Positions 23,877 to 36,100 of a DNA stretch of 64,000 bases are shown piece by piece. The notes beneath the pieces are model-generated. The model was not told the DNA's origin. It made no database searches and was given only the letters and a program-made list of their open reading frames with translations. The first letter of the stretch is position 1. Every line of letters starts with the position of its first letter. The stretch is taken from positions 41,350,745 to 41,414,744 of the forward strand of contig CM075102.1 in assembly GCA_037576195.1 (NCBI GenBank), given 5' to 3'. This DNA comes from Phytoseiulus persimilis (Eukaryota > Arthropoda > Arachnida > Mesostigmata > Phytoseiidae). Position numbers and translations under genes: made by a program.

Positions 23877-26009
23877 TCAGGAGCGGCGCCGGAGGAACGG
23901 AAAACTCAATCCCTCGGAGGGTGGAAGGCGAGCGGGCTTTCGAGCAGGAGCGGGCATGTGAACACGTTCGTATCCATTTTGATTGAAGTGTGTGATCGGG
24001 GTAAGATCGGAGAAGTTTCGAAGATTTTGAGTGTCTTTTTCATGGGTTTCTGTACCTTGCTCCTCTTGGGGAAGGGCCGTCTCGATCTGTTGATGAGGCT
24101 CGACTGGTTGCAGTGTTTCGAGACCTTCATCGATGGTTCCCTGAACGACTTCGCTCACTTCGTGGACCATCACTGGAGCTTCGAGCTGCGTTTCGTCCTC
24201 ATCAACTTGTGGAATTTCGGCCTCCTGAGCAGCTTCGCTAAGAAGCGAATTCGGTTGCTGCTGCTGATCTGATGACTGCGCCTGAATGTCCTGCGATTGT
24301 TGCGCATTCGAAGTCGTCGTAGTGGGCGACGAAGTCGACGCGTTAGCGGACTGAAAATGTTGCTCGGTCTGCTGTTGATGTTCATGCTGAACAACCTGTC
24401 CCTCATGGACTTCGATGACACCGCCAGCCTCCTGTTCTCCTTGCATTTCAATGAGTTGCTGCTGCTGTTGCTGAGCTTGTTGTTGGGCTTGCTGTTGAGC
24501 CTGCTGGTCAGCAGCGGTCATGTGGGTTTTGACGTGTCGCTCGGCATGGTCCTTCAGACGGAACGTTTTGCCGCAGGATCCGCAGGCGAAGGGCCTTTCC
24601 CCTGAGTGTATCGTAGCATGGTTGAGAAGATGCGCACGCTGGGAAAACGTCCTCGGGCATATGGAGCACGCAAAGGGGCGCTCTCCTGTATGGGTTTTCA
24701 TGTGACGGCTTATGTGCTCCTTCCGGCGAAACGCTTTCCCGCACACGTGGCATGTGTACGGTCGCTCACCGGTGTGAATGCGAAGATGATTCTCTAGATG
24801 TACCTTCTGCGAGAAGGTTTTGCCGCACGAGTTGCACACGAAGTTGCGCTCACCAGTGTGCATTCGCATATGCCTTTCGACGTGTTCGCGTCTCCTGAAC
24901 GCTTTTCCGCATTCGGTGCAAACGAACGGTCGCTTCTTAGTTTTTCCACCAGCAGCGTTATTTCCGGTGCTTCCTGCCGCGCCGTTCGTATTGGAATTGT
25001 TGTTGGTGCTGTTGTTTCTGGCTGCCGAACTTTGAGACCGAGCAGATGATGTTGCTACTGTGGTCTGAGATACAGTTGTTGTTTCCGTGGCCGTTTCTTC
25101 AGTCACGCTTTCAATGGGTTCGGTCTTGCCTGGTTTAGTGGTGTTAGTAACAATGCTCTTGTTAGTAGGACATTTTCGGCTGGCCTTTCTGCTGCTCTGT
25201 ATGACGACAACAAGAACCCGAGATTCATCCGCTATTCAGCCATCACGGCGAATGAGGCTGACCATCAGTTGGCAAACTCAGGCCACTGATCACCGGCCGC
25301 TAACGAAAGCCTTCTCAGGTTATCGGTTCCGCAGTGTTTCTTAAGTTTTGTTCCGCGGTGAGAATACGGAGCGGAATTCAGCAATCAACGAACTTCGGGA
25401 TGGTATCACAAAGACGCACACAGAACAACCGGGCTAATGGCGCCCTCAGACGGGGGTGACTCGCATTTCGGCGTTTCGCCGTCAACTTACCTGGAGCGTA
25501 ATGTGTTTGCCTCATGTGGACATCCAGATGAGATTTGTCGATGAAGATTGCGCCACACAAACTGCAGCTATGCAGTCTGGAAGCGTGACTCTGCATGTGC
25601 TCCTCCAGGCCATCCTTCTGCGTGTAAGCCTTCCCGCAGATGGCACAGACGTGAAGCGTTGTCGTGACCGTAGCTACTACGTACTGCGACTGCTCCTCGT
25701 TCTGGCCGTCTGCGTGAATGACCAGCTGCTGTTGCCCAGCAGCTTCTGCTTCAGTATCCTGTTCGGCCGCAGCCATGGCTTGTGCTATGGCGTTGTTCTG
25801 CGGTTGAGATTGTGCGGTGATCTGATCACCACCCTGGTAGCTCGTCTCCACGACCATCTGACCTTCTTGACCGCCGGTTCCCTTCAAGGCACCCATGAGC
25901 TTCGAGCCGTCTTCGCTCATCCTACAAGTAAGCATTGGGAGTTGTGACCAAAAGCAAAATGGATTACCCCGTTTTTCGCTTCTACTTACAAGCTTGTTAG
26001 TGACCACAT
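23877..26009 (-). CDS. C2H2 zinc-finger protein ZF-2, 7 fingers, 3 exons
   Basis: Probable DNA-binding regulator, paralogue of ZF-1 and ZF-3. Exons 25990-26009 (20 nt, MWSLTSL), 25491-25921 and 23877-25129 are in frame and give 567 aa. If the tiny first exon is leader only, translation starts at the ATG at 25920 (MSEDGSK). Seen: Gln-rich N-terminus; two fingers (CAICGKAYTQ and CSLCGAIFID) ending exon 2; a Thr/Ser/Asn-rich linker; five fingers with helices RRREHVERH, QKVHLENH, RRKEHISRH, QRAHLLNH, RLKDHAERH joined by TGERP-type linkers; then a long poly-Gln tract and an acidic Gln/Glu-rich tail. The exon 3 acceptor at 25130 has a weak pyrimidine tract. The last 60 or so residues might be spliced out at a GTACAG, so the C-terminus is the least certain part. 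Confidence 0.82.
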
Positions 26010-28130
26010 TCTTGGATGATATCGCAACTTCCTAATTAACTGGCTCATTCGGGGACAACTTGGCTCGCTTTCCTCGCTCGTGACAGTCTTTTCTCGGTGT
26101 TCCGACTCGGTTCGACGCGATACGACTCGACAGATTGACAGCTTTGTTCGTCAGGAGCTAATAACGCCACCTCACGGGGTTTCTTCAAGAATGAATCCAC
26201 TCGCGACGTCGTCGGCTTGCCTCGGATTCATCGAGCGGTTCTGGGCTCGGTCTGAGAGGGAAACTCTGGGGTCTTTCCCGGCATGTGAATGAGTTCGGCT
26301 CCATTTTCCCCAAACTCCGTGGCGACGACGCTACGGCACCGCAAGTCTCCAGTGATTTGAGGGCTTCGGAGAAAAACGCATGGGCGATAGTTTATCTTCT
26401 GCCTCATTTATTGATACACATTAAGGGGATCTTTACGATAAGTTATTTCTCATGATAATTTAATCATTATAAACGCATCAGTCTTTGTGTTTCTTCAGTG
26501 GTAAGATGGGAGCGATAATTGTTTGCTCTTTCACAGAGAACATTTGCATAAACAGCAGAGTTCATGCTCTCCCCAGTGGCATTCTAATGTTTTCATCCCG
26601 AAATTCATACTATGAGTTGTGCTCCCCGCTGATCTTCCATTCGGAAACTCATTGAGACTTGAATCACGGAATCGAACATAGAGCTCACAGCTACGCTCCC
26701 AGTCACTTCTTCGTTTCTCATTCAGTCTCCGCGAAGCTAGGCGCAGTTCTTATGTCTTGCAGAAAGTTCGCTTTTCTCGCGCCGTGATTTCATGCATGTC
26801 AAACTGCTACCTGATTGGCAGAGCTGATACAAAATATTCAAAAATACTCTCTCAGCCTTGGGGTCTCACAAGCCTCGCTGAATCTCAGAGCGGACTTCCG
26901 AGGCATCATAAAGCTCTCGGAAAAATTTTCTAGTTCGTTTCAATCACTGGACTCCGCAGGTCCGATCGCTCGATTACCAAGATGATGAACATCGGTTTGA
27001 GTACAATGCGCCATTCTCGAAGATACTCCCTTTTGGAATACAACTTTGGGCTCTCCGCGACCAGTACATACATACGATGTGGACAATAGATGTATGAAAT
27101 GATATTCAGATATATTATTCAGCAGATGGATAGACAGATACTTCTTCACATGAATAAATAGCCATAATAATTTGTTATCCTATTGTGGGTCTATCTCTTC
27201 CACCAGCGTAAACGCTGCTCTAGCAGTGTATTCGAAGTACCCACTGAGGTACTCGCAAAAGAAGCGCATGACGTTTTCTGGATGGAAAAGAAAAAGAAAT
27301 GAACGAGGCGACACAGTCGCAGGATGATAAGGTATTCAGGATGTTTGACTTGGCAATATATACTACATTTCTTCTAAAACATCGGGGTAAAAGAGATTCA
27401 AAATATAACTGCCCACTGTGTGGGAAGAATTGCAAACAGAAAGAAAGGATCAGTTCCGTTTCCTGAAGTATCTTCGATTGGTCGGATAAAGTATTATCAA
27501 TCGACCAGTCATAGATATGGGTCACAATGGAACTAGTTCTCATAAATATAAGTACGCGGTTATATCACACGCAAACTCAGTCAGGATCAACGCTCTGGAC
27601 TTCCCCAAATATCTCGGTTTCTGGCACGCTGATCCTTGAACTCTGTCGTCCCATGAAAACGAGAACGCTTGTAAGATCTGCGTCCGGCAACGTTGAAAGA
27701 GGAATAGAGAGGAACGATCCTGAGCAATGAAATGTAAAATAATGCACAGGCAACTAAAAAAATCATAGGTAAGATTTGAGAGCAAGACCGTGCGGTGGAG
27801 CATGACTAGACGCTGTTCCTGTGGAACTCGATTGAAACCGCGACTAATACAACCGATGAAATAATCTTCACATGACTAGAGGAATCCTGTTGTGGATGCA
27901 GTAGAGATTCACCCTTTCTATGGCTTAAGCCCAAACATGGTTTTCCAATAGTTGGCGCACTCTATTCCAGACTGACGTTTACGCGTTCGACGTCGGGACA
28001 CGACCGTTCGAGACTAGAGTAATAAGGTTCCGTGTAAGATATCGTGCTTCGCCAAGCACAGTTCGATGACGTTCAACAAGAATGACTAGTTTTCTTCATT
28101 GGTGTTCCGTTAGACCTCTACTGGTTTGTT
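26010..28130. other. ZF-2 promoter side and ZF-3 3' region, no gene recognised
   Basis: A-T richer than the surroundings. A minus-strand AATAAA at 26407-26412 could end the ZF-3 mRNA (1.7 kb 3' UTR). Nothing else with coding character was seen. Confidence 0.45.
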
Positions 28131-31100
28131 TCATGAAGACGAATCATCTTTGAGCAGAGCATCGGCATCCTGAAGCACAGCTTCCCCTGTGAGTTGCATT
28201 TGCGTAAACTGTCCCGATGCGTCGGTTAGGACGAGTTGACCACCTTCTTCAAAGGGCGGCGGATCTATTTCCACCACTGCAACGAATTGCTGATCACTAT
28301 GAGACGTTCCCGCCGAGAGATGAGATCGTAAATGCTGTTGGAAGTCCAGGTGGCTGAAACATGATTTCCCGCATGTCGCGCAAGTTAACACCATTTCGGC
28401 CACGAGACGGACTTTTTGTTGGGAAGAATGATTCGATGAATTGCCTGCAGCCGGGACGGCTTGAACAATCACTTTGGGTTTTTCCATGCCAGCACTGGCC
28501 GCTGCCGCGGCGGCCGCCTGGATTTGCTCCATGTCCTGCTGGGACACGTGGATCACTTGCGTTCCTTGGAGGTTCGCTGGAAGATCGGCATGAGCCTGCA
28601 GAGTGATGGTGTGGGTGTTCGACTCGACGGCTATTCGGGTGCCAGCCTCCATTTCGTCTTCAGCTTCTGGCTCGATGTCGTTTTCATCGATTTCTGCAGG
28701 TTCGTCCTCGTCTTCGTCATCCATGGAATCGAGGATTTCTTCGTGCGTGTCGACGTGAACGACCTGAGCTTCGTCGCAGGTCACGGTCGCTGTTGTCGAC
28801 GTGACCGTTATGCCTCCTGCATGCTGATGAGTTCGTGTATGTCGGTCGACATGACTCTTCTGTCGGAACGACTTGCCGCAAGTGCTACACTGGAATGGCC
28901 GCTCACCAGTGTGGGTGCGCATGTGGCGCTTCATGTACTCTCTTCGCCGGAAGGATTTTCCGCAAGCAACACATTGGAAAGGTCGTTCACCGGTATGCAC
29001 TCTCGCGTGGTTCTCAAGGTGTACCTTTTGTGAGAACGCGCGACCGCATGAGCCGCACATGAACGATCGCTCTCCCGTATGAATCCTGACATGTCTTTCG
29101 ATGTGCTCCTTGCGTCCGAACGCCTTGCCGCACAAAGTGCAGACGTACGGCCTCTCCCCAGTGTGAATTCGTATGTGAGACTCGAGATGCACCTTGCGGC
29201 TGAAGCGCTTGTTGCACGTAAAGCAACTGAACGGTCGCTCTCCGGTGTGGGTCCGCATGTGACGACCCATGTGTTCTCGACGGCTGAACGACTTGTTGCA
29301 GATCGTGCAAAGGAATGGCCTCTCTCCGGCGTGACTGTTCATGTGTACCTCCAGCTGTTCCTTGTCCGGCAGCGTTTTGTCGCAGACAGCGCATGTGAGG
29401 CTTTCGGGATCGTCGACCGAGGAGCTGCTCGAAACGACCGTTGTGTTCGCAGGGGTGACCGTGGCCAGTTGCAAACGTTGAACGACTCCGCTCGATGACG
29501 GTACCGTTGTGATCTGCGTGGTCGTTGGCGCGATTGAGCCAATCGCAGAGGTCGATACGGTTGTAGCGACCTGGCTCGAGCAATTTTCCTGCTGCGAAGG
29601 CGCGGCTGACGTCGATGGAGATGAAACCTGCTCTATGGTTATCGTATGAGGCAGAGAATTGTTGCCGCCGCCACTGCTGCCCGCCGCACCCGACTTGAGC
29701 TGGAGCGACGAGGACGGGTCCGCGATATGGGTGATGCCGTTGCCGGTCAACAGGACGACCGAGGTGGTCGTGGTGTCAGGCCCTCCTCCACTGATGAGAT
29801 CTTTCTCGTCGGCTGTCGTGTACACCCAGCACAAGTTGCCGGTGGCCTCTCCGTTGTGCGTCGGGAGATGGGCATCGAGTGCATCTTTGTCGGTGAATAC
29901 TAGACCGCAAGCAGAACACGCCAGAATACTGGTAGCGGATTCGGTGTGGGCACGCAAATGGCTCTGCAGCTCTTCGCCGTTCGAAAAGTTGGAGCCACAA
30001 ACGCAGCAGCAGAACGAGGAACCGTCCGACACTGTCGTGACGACCTCGCCTACCTCGCCCGTGGTAACCACCACTTGCGTGGATTGCGCCTCGACCTGAG
30101 TGACGGCATCGTCGTCATCGTCGGGATCTATCTGAGCGGCCTGAGCCTCTTTGTCGTCCGCGGACTGCCCGCTCTGATCGGGAATTTCCGGCGGATCGTT
30201 GGCCGTTGTTGATTCAGGCCGCTGATGTTGTTGATCGTACGTGGTCGCGGCGTCCGTGTCCGTGTGGACGCACATGTGGCGACAGAAATCGGTCACGGAC
30301 TCCGTGAAGAATGGGCATAGAGGACACCGATGAACCGTGGCCGTCACTTGGACCTCGGACCTGTCCGCAGCCGTCGTACACCTCGATGAAGACGAAGTCG
30401 ACGAGTCCATCGTTCCGCAGCGTGGACTACAAGTCCGAGGCGGGGTAACAGAGTTGTTCGTGTCGTCGTTGGAGGACGATATCAAGCTCGATTCCGGTGG
30501 CGCGGGCAAGCTTGTCGTCAGACTCGCTTCTGACGATGGCTGTGGTTTCGCGCGCGTCGACGGTGATGTTGGTCGGATTGTTGTTGTTGCTGTTGGTGGT
30601 AGTGGCAGTGGCGGCTGCTTGGTTTGGGTATTGCGCTGTTGTCGCCGCCTGAAAGTTGTGCTTTTGTTGAAACGGTCAACTCGCCCATGGGGTCAGATAG
30701 ACCTCGATGGTCTCAACGCTTTGCTCGGTATGGCTTGGTGTGCGCAAAGAATGCAGGAATACGGCGGGGTCCTCGCGTTCATGCCGACAGGGGGTGGAGA
30801 GAGAACAGCGTGCGGGAGTTGGTCAGGGATCAACGGTTGATCAGTCACACCATGATCATCATCATCCCATCATCAAGCAGGTGGTGACGGCAGGAACAAA
30901 AACTCAATCAAAACGCACAGCCTCCTGAGAAACGGAAAATCACTCGTGCAGTACAGGATGAGATCTCGTGAAGAAAGTGGTGACCACAATCCGAAAGGAA
31001 ATGAATGAACAAAGCTCCGTCATCAGCATTCCGTCGCTTCCGTGGTGGAGGCCGTCGCCGTCGTTTTCTTGGTCGTTGTTGTTGTTGCTCCTCTTGTTCC

Positions 31101-34100
31101 TGCTGATGCTGTTGTTTCGAAACTCGATGTCGCTCTCGCGGCGCGAACGAAACTCAAAAATTAAATCTAAACATGTGGTGAGCCGGTTGCAAACTGAATG
31201 AAACTTAGGACGAACTTGACACGACGCCGAGATGCAGCTTGCTGACGAGGAGTAGCCGTCGTGTGAAGCGTGAAACCATGCTGAAAGCATCCTTTCCCCG
31301 TCCTATGAGTGATTTTTCGAATGTAGTGTTGAGGTGGGCGGAGGTGACTGCTTTTGCAGCAGCGGCCTAGCGTTCCTCGCCACGCTAAGCCGAATGCGGG
31401 TTCAAGCTGCCTCACGATCATTGAAACCGAAACGATCATCCAGCCGGCAGCTGCATGGCTTGTTGGGGTGGGAGCGCGACAGGCGGAAGAAAAACAGGAC
31501 AAATAAAGTGAGATCGAAATCAGGCCGGCGGAGAGACGACGAGAGATACGAAGCCACTGGGAACTTCAGAAAGAAAAATCGGAAAACTGATGAACGAATT
31601 CGCGGAGTTCCTATGCTGACTACTCGGAGTAGTTGTTCTGACTTGTTAATCTCGATTGTCTTGTCATGACTCAATTCGCGCTCGAGTGTTTCGTCGACAA
31701 CGAGATTCGTGCACACGAAGGGACAGGATTTGAATCTGTCACTCGTTGCAAGCAGCCGATCTTCTTTGCACGGCAACAACCGGTGACAATCGACCGTCGA
31801 AAGGGGTCTCAGGCGGCCGAACGGATTGCTCTGACGGCTCAACCGAAAACCTCACAACGAGGGAACGACTCAACCAAATTGAGGGAAACCAAACTGCCCA
31901 TTCCAGGTAGCGCCTTGGCGCTCACACAAATCCGAAGCCTGATTGATGTTCCGATCGATGAATATCTGGCGCTTCCGGCAGTTCTCGCGATCCGGTGGAA
32001 AAACGTTCACTTTTCGTCCGACGCTGTGCCGCGTACCCGGGGCGAGTAAGTTGCGATGCTTGTTTCCTTCGGTGCAGGGCGAGATGCATCGCTTCCCAGG
32101 TTGCACCCACTCTGACGAGCGAACCGCGGTACGCGCGGGAGATAATCGATTTTTCGGCGGTCGAGCACAACTGAGTTTTCAAGGGCATTGTTTTCTCTGA
32201 GTCCAAATTGTGAGTCGGAGTTCATGGAAAATCCGAATCGAGTGGCTGCTGACGTTGTCCGTGCAGAGGGAAGAATCCACACAAAAACAAACACTATTTC
32301 AGTAACAACTCGAAGTTCAATTCAAAGCAATCCGATAACTGATCTCAAAACAACCAGACTTGAATCTCTCAGGCCTACATGATTCCATTCTCTCTGACAC
32401 GGCATCGGCTCGAAAACAGATGCGCCTCACGAAGCCAAGTGTGACAACGTCTTGAAGCAGCATGGACATCGCATACGTATCGTGTGTTTACGACAAGAAA
32501 GATCCCATTAGAGACGGGTTCGTCAGAGATGATGGGGAACTTAATACCTCGGAGAGAATGGAAATACTGTGCGAAGAATACATGCTGGGATTGGCAAACG
32601 GGTTATGGGGTTTGTTGTAGCATGGAAGGCGGAGTAGCATGATAACGCAGCATGGAACGCGACAAGCGATCGGACCTCACTCAAGTTAACAACAAAACGT
32701 TAGACCCGGGCCGTGGGCGAGTGTACATAGTTTGGCACAACCACAGAGAGAATATCCCGTATTCAAATCGACGCAGCATGGATTGTGCCGAGCGGTTCCA
32801 TGGCGAGAGCGCGTCGCTGAGATTAGCGAGTGCTAGGTGACATGAGCGCTGGTCGGAGCTGAACGTCCCATATTAAGATCGTCTTGGATCCCGATGCCTG
32901 GTTGCCTCTCCCAGGGGTCCTTGAAAGGACGCGTGACTGCTTGAAGACTGGCCGGGAGACTTGATGGTTGGCCGGCTGGCTGGCTGGCTGGCTGACACCT
33001 TACCTGTCCTCGATTCGACACTATGAGGGCATCGTCTCGGATCGTTTTCTGGTCGAGCATCCGGACTACTAACTCGCCGACATCAACCTCAAACAAACCC
33101 TTGTGTTGTATTCGTAGCGGACCGAATATCGATGAGGGAGAACTCGCTGAGGTTTGGGCCGTCGACGTGCACACGTTCGATTGAAAGCAACGGAAGACGT
33201 TCGTCTTCGCGCTCCGGAGAGAGATCGTTGTGCTGATTTTGGTGAAGGTGATACTGCCTGCCGGGAGCGCCAGCTTCAACGCACAGCCGGAGCGGTCGTC
33301 GGGCCTAATCGACCGACTGACCGCTCGACCGACCGACCGAGTGACGGATCAGAGACGCAAACTCACTCTTCGAGGAGATTGCCGATCCAGCATCGGATCA
33401 AATGGCACAGCCATTCCTTGTTCAGCCTGCCGAGTCGAAGTATCGTTCGAGTCGATGATAAGTCTTGCCGATTCTGAATCGTCGATGGACAGTCCACTGA
33501 GAGTTACCACCAAGCGAAGAATGTCTTTGAACCAATCGTTCAATCCGTTCGAACACACACTCAGTCCGCAGCATTGCAGCATAGTTCAGAAGCAACAAAC
33601 GGTCAAATGTCGAATGGACGAACGCCGTGTCATCGTCACAGCGAGCGACTAATTTCCGTCAGACAAACGCTGAATCCGGAGTTCACCGATTCCGAGTCAA
33701 GTCGAGATAACCGTAGTGAGAACACCTACCAACCGTGTGAGACCATCAGCACAGACAACAGGAAACGAGGAGGATCTCCCCAGAGTCCCAATAAGACGGA
33801 AAAGAGATAAAACACACAGAGGAATAACACTTGAGAAAAAACTTTCGACGAGGACACCAGTCAAATCACGGTCGTCAACGTCGAAGCGATGAGTCTGAGA
33901 GCCCGACAAAAGAAATCAGTAGCATAGAACGATAGAGGATTGACTGAAGTTTCTTCGAAGCTCTTGACGAGAACTATGCACTACCAGAATTCAACTTTGT
34001 CCTTGTTTGCGGGCCCCCCAGCCGAGGTCAAGAGAGTCCCGAGCGATAGAGGTAAACCAAGTATAACTCTTTTACTGTCGCAACCAAACCAAGAGAAAAT

Positions 34101-35027
34101 TCAAAACTGAGTCAGAGAGCAGATCATATGGTAACGAACACATGAACGGACGAATAAACCAAGAGGAAGAGCCTGCTTAAGACACTGCCAAGTCTCCTCC
34201 CGCCAGTTAGCGCTTCTTGGGCCGCACGGCCGAAATTTTTGCGATCGAGGTGTAATTCAGCTCAAATGCGAAACGTTGTAGGCTCGAATGTTGGTGTCCG
34301 CCGAAATCATCCACTAATCGCTGTTGAGTAAAAAGTCAAATGGGAACAGATTCGTCTTACCTATATATCTGGGTGTCGCCAGCGCTGGCCGCGGAGACGA
34401 CCGTCGTGTTGTTTTGATTCTGATCTATAACCTCGTCGACTGGTTCTGATTTCGGAACGAATTGGCCGCTCTGGACAGTCTGTTGCTGTTGCTCAAACCC
34501 TGGAAAAGAAGATACATGAGCGGACGCTTTCCCGAACGTACTCAGAAACTGGTCCTACAAGCTTTTGAGCGGCTTTGCCTGGAATCTGTCGCATTCTCGA
34601 GAACTCAAATTTCCAGGCTGTCGATTTAAAAACAAACGGTGCTCCTGAACCTATCGAGACCCGTGGGGTGTAGCGTACGAACTAAGGAGGAAAATCCATC
34701 GGAAACAGGCATTCGAAGAAAATAAAATAAGGCATGACATGAGCGGAGCCATCGATTGTAACGAGCGGAATGACTCAAACGGCGTGCTGAGAAATGGAAT
34801 AAAGGCGGACCTCGATCCAGGACATCGGATCGTCCCATCGACCAGGTCATCAAGCGTGATTGATATGCTTGTCATCCAAACCGAAACGAAGCGGCAAAAC
34901 TGATGAAACCGAATGGCTTTCTGTTTCGAGCATCTTCGCAGAAAACATCCGAATCGCTATACTTGGAGCGATTTGTTGCTCTTACATACGGTTCGTATCA
35001 GGTGGTATCACCACTGCTATCCGCCAT
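28131..35027 (-). CDS. C2H2 zinc-finger protein ZF-3, 11 fingers, 3 exons
   Basis: Probable DNA-binding regulator and the largest of the cluster. Main exon 28131-30426 carries all fingers. Upstream, 34361-34499 is a Gln-rich exon with clear splice sites (cttttccag and GTAAGA), and 35012-35027 is a 16-nt first exon, ATG plus MADSSG. The three join in frame to 816 aa; the two upstream exons are supported by phase only. If they are wrong, translation could start at the ATG at 30410. Fingers: CPLCPFF (matching ZF-1 finger 1), CCVCGSN, CSACGLV, CAVCDKT, then six tandem fingers with helices [48 protein letters not shown], and a lone C-terminal CATCGKSCFS finger. Between are an acidic stretch (DDEDEDEPAEIDEND) and a poly-Ala run. 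The first intron-free body contrasts with ZF-1. Confidence 0.85.
30427..34360. other. large ZF-3 intron, no nested gene recognised
   Basis: About 3.9 kb between the Gln-rich exon and the finger exon of ZF-3, far longer than other introns here. It holds ATC/CAT triplet runs near 30850, a (GGCT)5 repeat at 32974-32993 and GACC/GACT-rich DNA near 33300. Plus-strand frames (for example 31666-32049) show no domain. Confidence 0.45.
32974..32993. repeat. (GGCT)5 microsatellite
   Basis: Five GGCT units in the ZF-3 intron. Related CAGC/GCTG tetranucleotide-rich DNA recurs near 43000 and 54050. Confidence 0.85.
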
Positions 35028-35224
35028 TGCGGCGAATTTTGCCTGTCTCGATTTTGTTTCGTTACGTGATATTAGTCGCCTGAAAGCACAAATTGATTAC
35101 AAGTTAAGATTCGATCTAAACTCCCGACAATGCCGGCCATGTCGAGTTCCCTTCGATTTGGTCTCTGGTCTCTGGTTGATCATTGAACGCGAGGGCGATC
35201 GAGAATCTCCCGCCCCCCATGGCT

Positions 35225-35238
35225 CCCCCCCCCCCCCC
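35225..35238. repeat. C14 homopolymer
   Basis: Fourteen consecutive C, upstream of ZF-3. Confidence 0.9.
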
Positions 35239-36091
35239 GGAATGGGACACAAGATCTTGAGTAAAGAGCAAGATCTACATCAGATAGAGTCTGTGATTTT
35301 CCACAACGAGACTCCATGGTAAGGAGGAATAACTTGGCTCAGGGGCGTTGTCGCACGGATATGCAGGGGATGAGCTCAGGGAGCCATGGAGGGCAGATTT
35401 GCAATCGTCCGACTTTCGCGCTGCTTCGCCGAAGACTGCCTCGTCCCACCACGATCCAGCCGGCTCCGCTGTCCTTTCTCATGTTGTGAGCTCTTTGCCC
35501 ATTCCTCAGAGGGTGAGGTAAATTTGGTTCCTCGCCCCAAATGGGGTTATGCGATTGTTCGATGCTGCTGCTTCTGCAACAAGCATGCTGGTGGCGATGG
35601 TGAACTTCCCCTTTCCTTAGCTCTTCCCCTGGAGTGGGTCTCTCCTCCACCACGACCGCGACGACCACCACCACGATCACCATCGTCATCCAACTCAGCT
35701 TGGATGGGAGCAGTATCGAGAGTTTTTCGATGGTGATGGTGGTCGTGCTCTAGACCGTTACTTGGGCCAATCTTCTCGCTCATAAGGATTACCCTCGCCT
35801 GAGTTTCAGTCCCTCTTTCAGCATGAAGCGTACCGAACGACCGCTCGAGCATCGTCCCCTCCCTCGAAAGGCCACCAGCCAGCACGCCGCTCGGCCACCT
35901 CTCTACCTCATGATTCCCTCCTCCTTAGCCTCCTCTTCCCTTGAACAACAACGGCACCTCCTCCCCACAGTTGAAGACAGGCCGAGCACGTGCTTCTTCA
36001 AAACAGCGCACCATAACAACAACGTGAGCCGAAATTGGGAAAGAAGAGTCTCTGACCTAGGGTCTCTCTTTCAAGAGACAAGGACACGGAT

Positions 36092-36100
36092 GGCGCCAAA
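36092..36100 (-). promoter_or_regulatory. E2F-like GGCGCC site upstream of ZF-3
   Basis: TTTGGCGCC on the minus strand, about 1.07 kb upstream of the proposed ZF-3 start. Same core as upstream of importin-9 and ZF-1. Confidence 0.25.
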
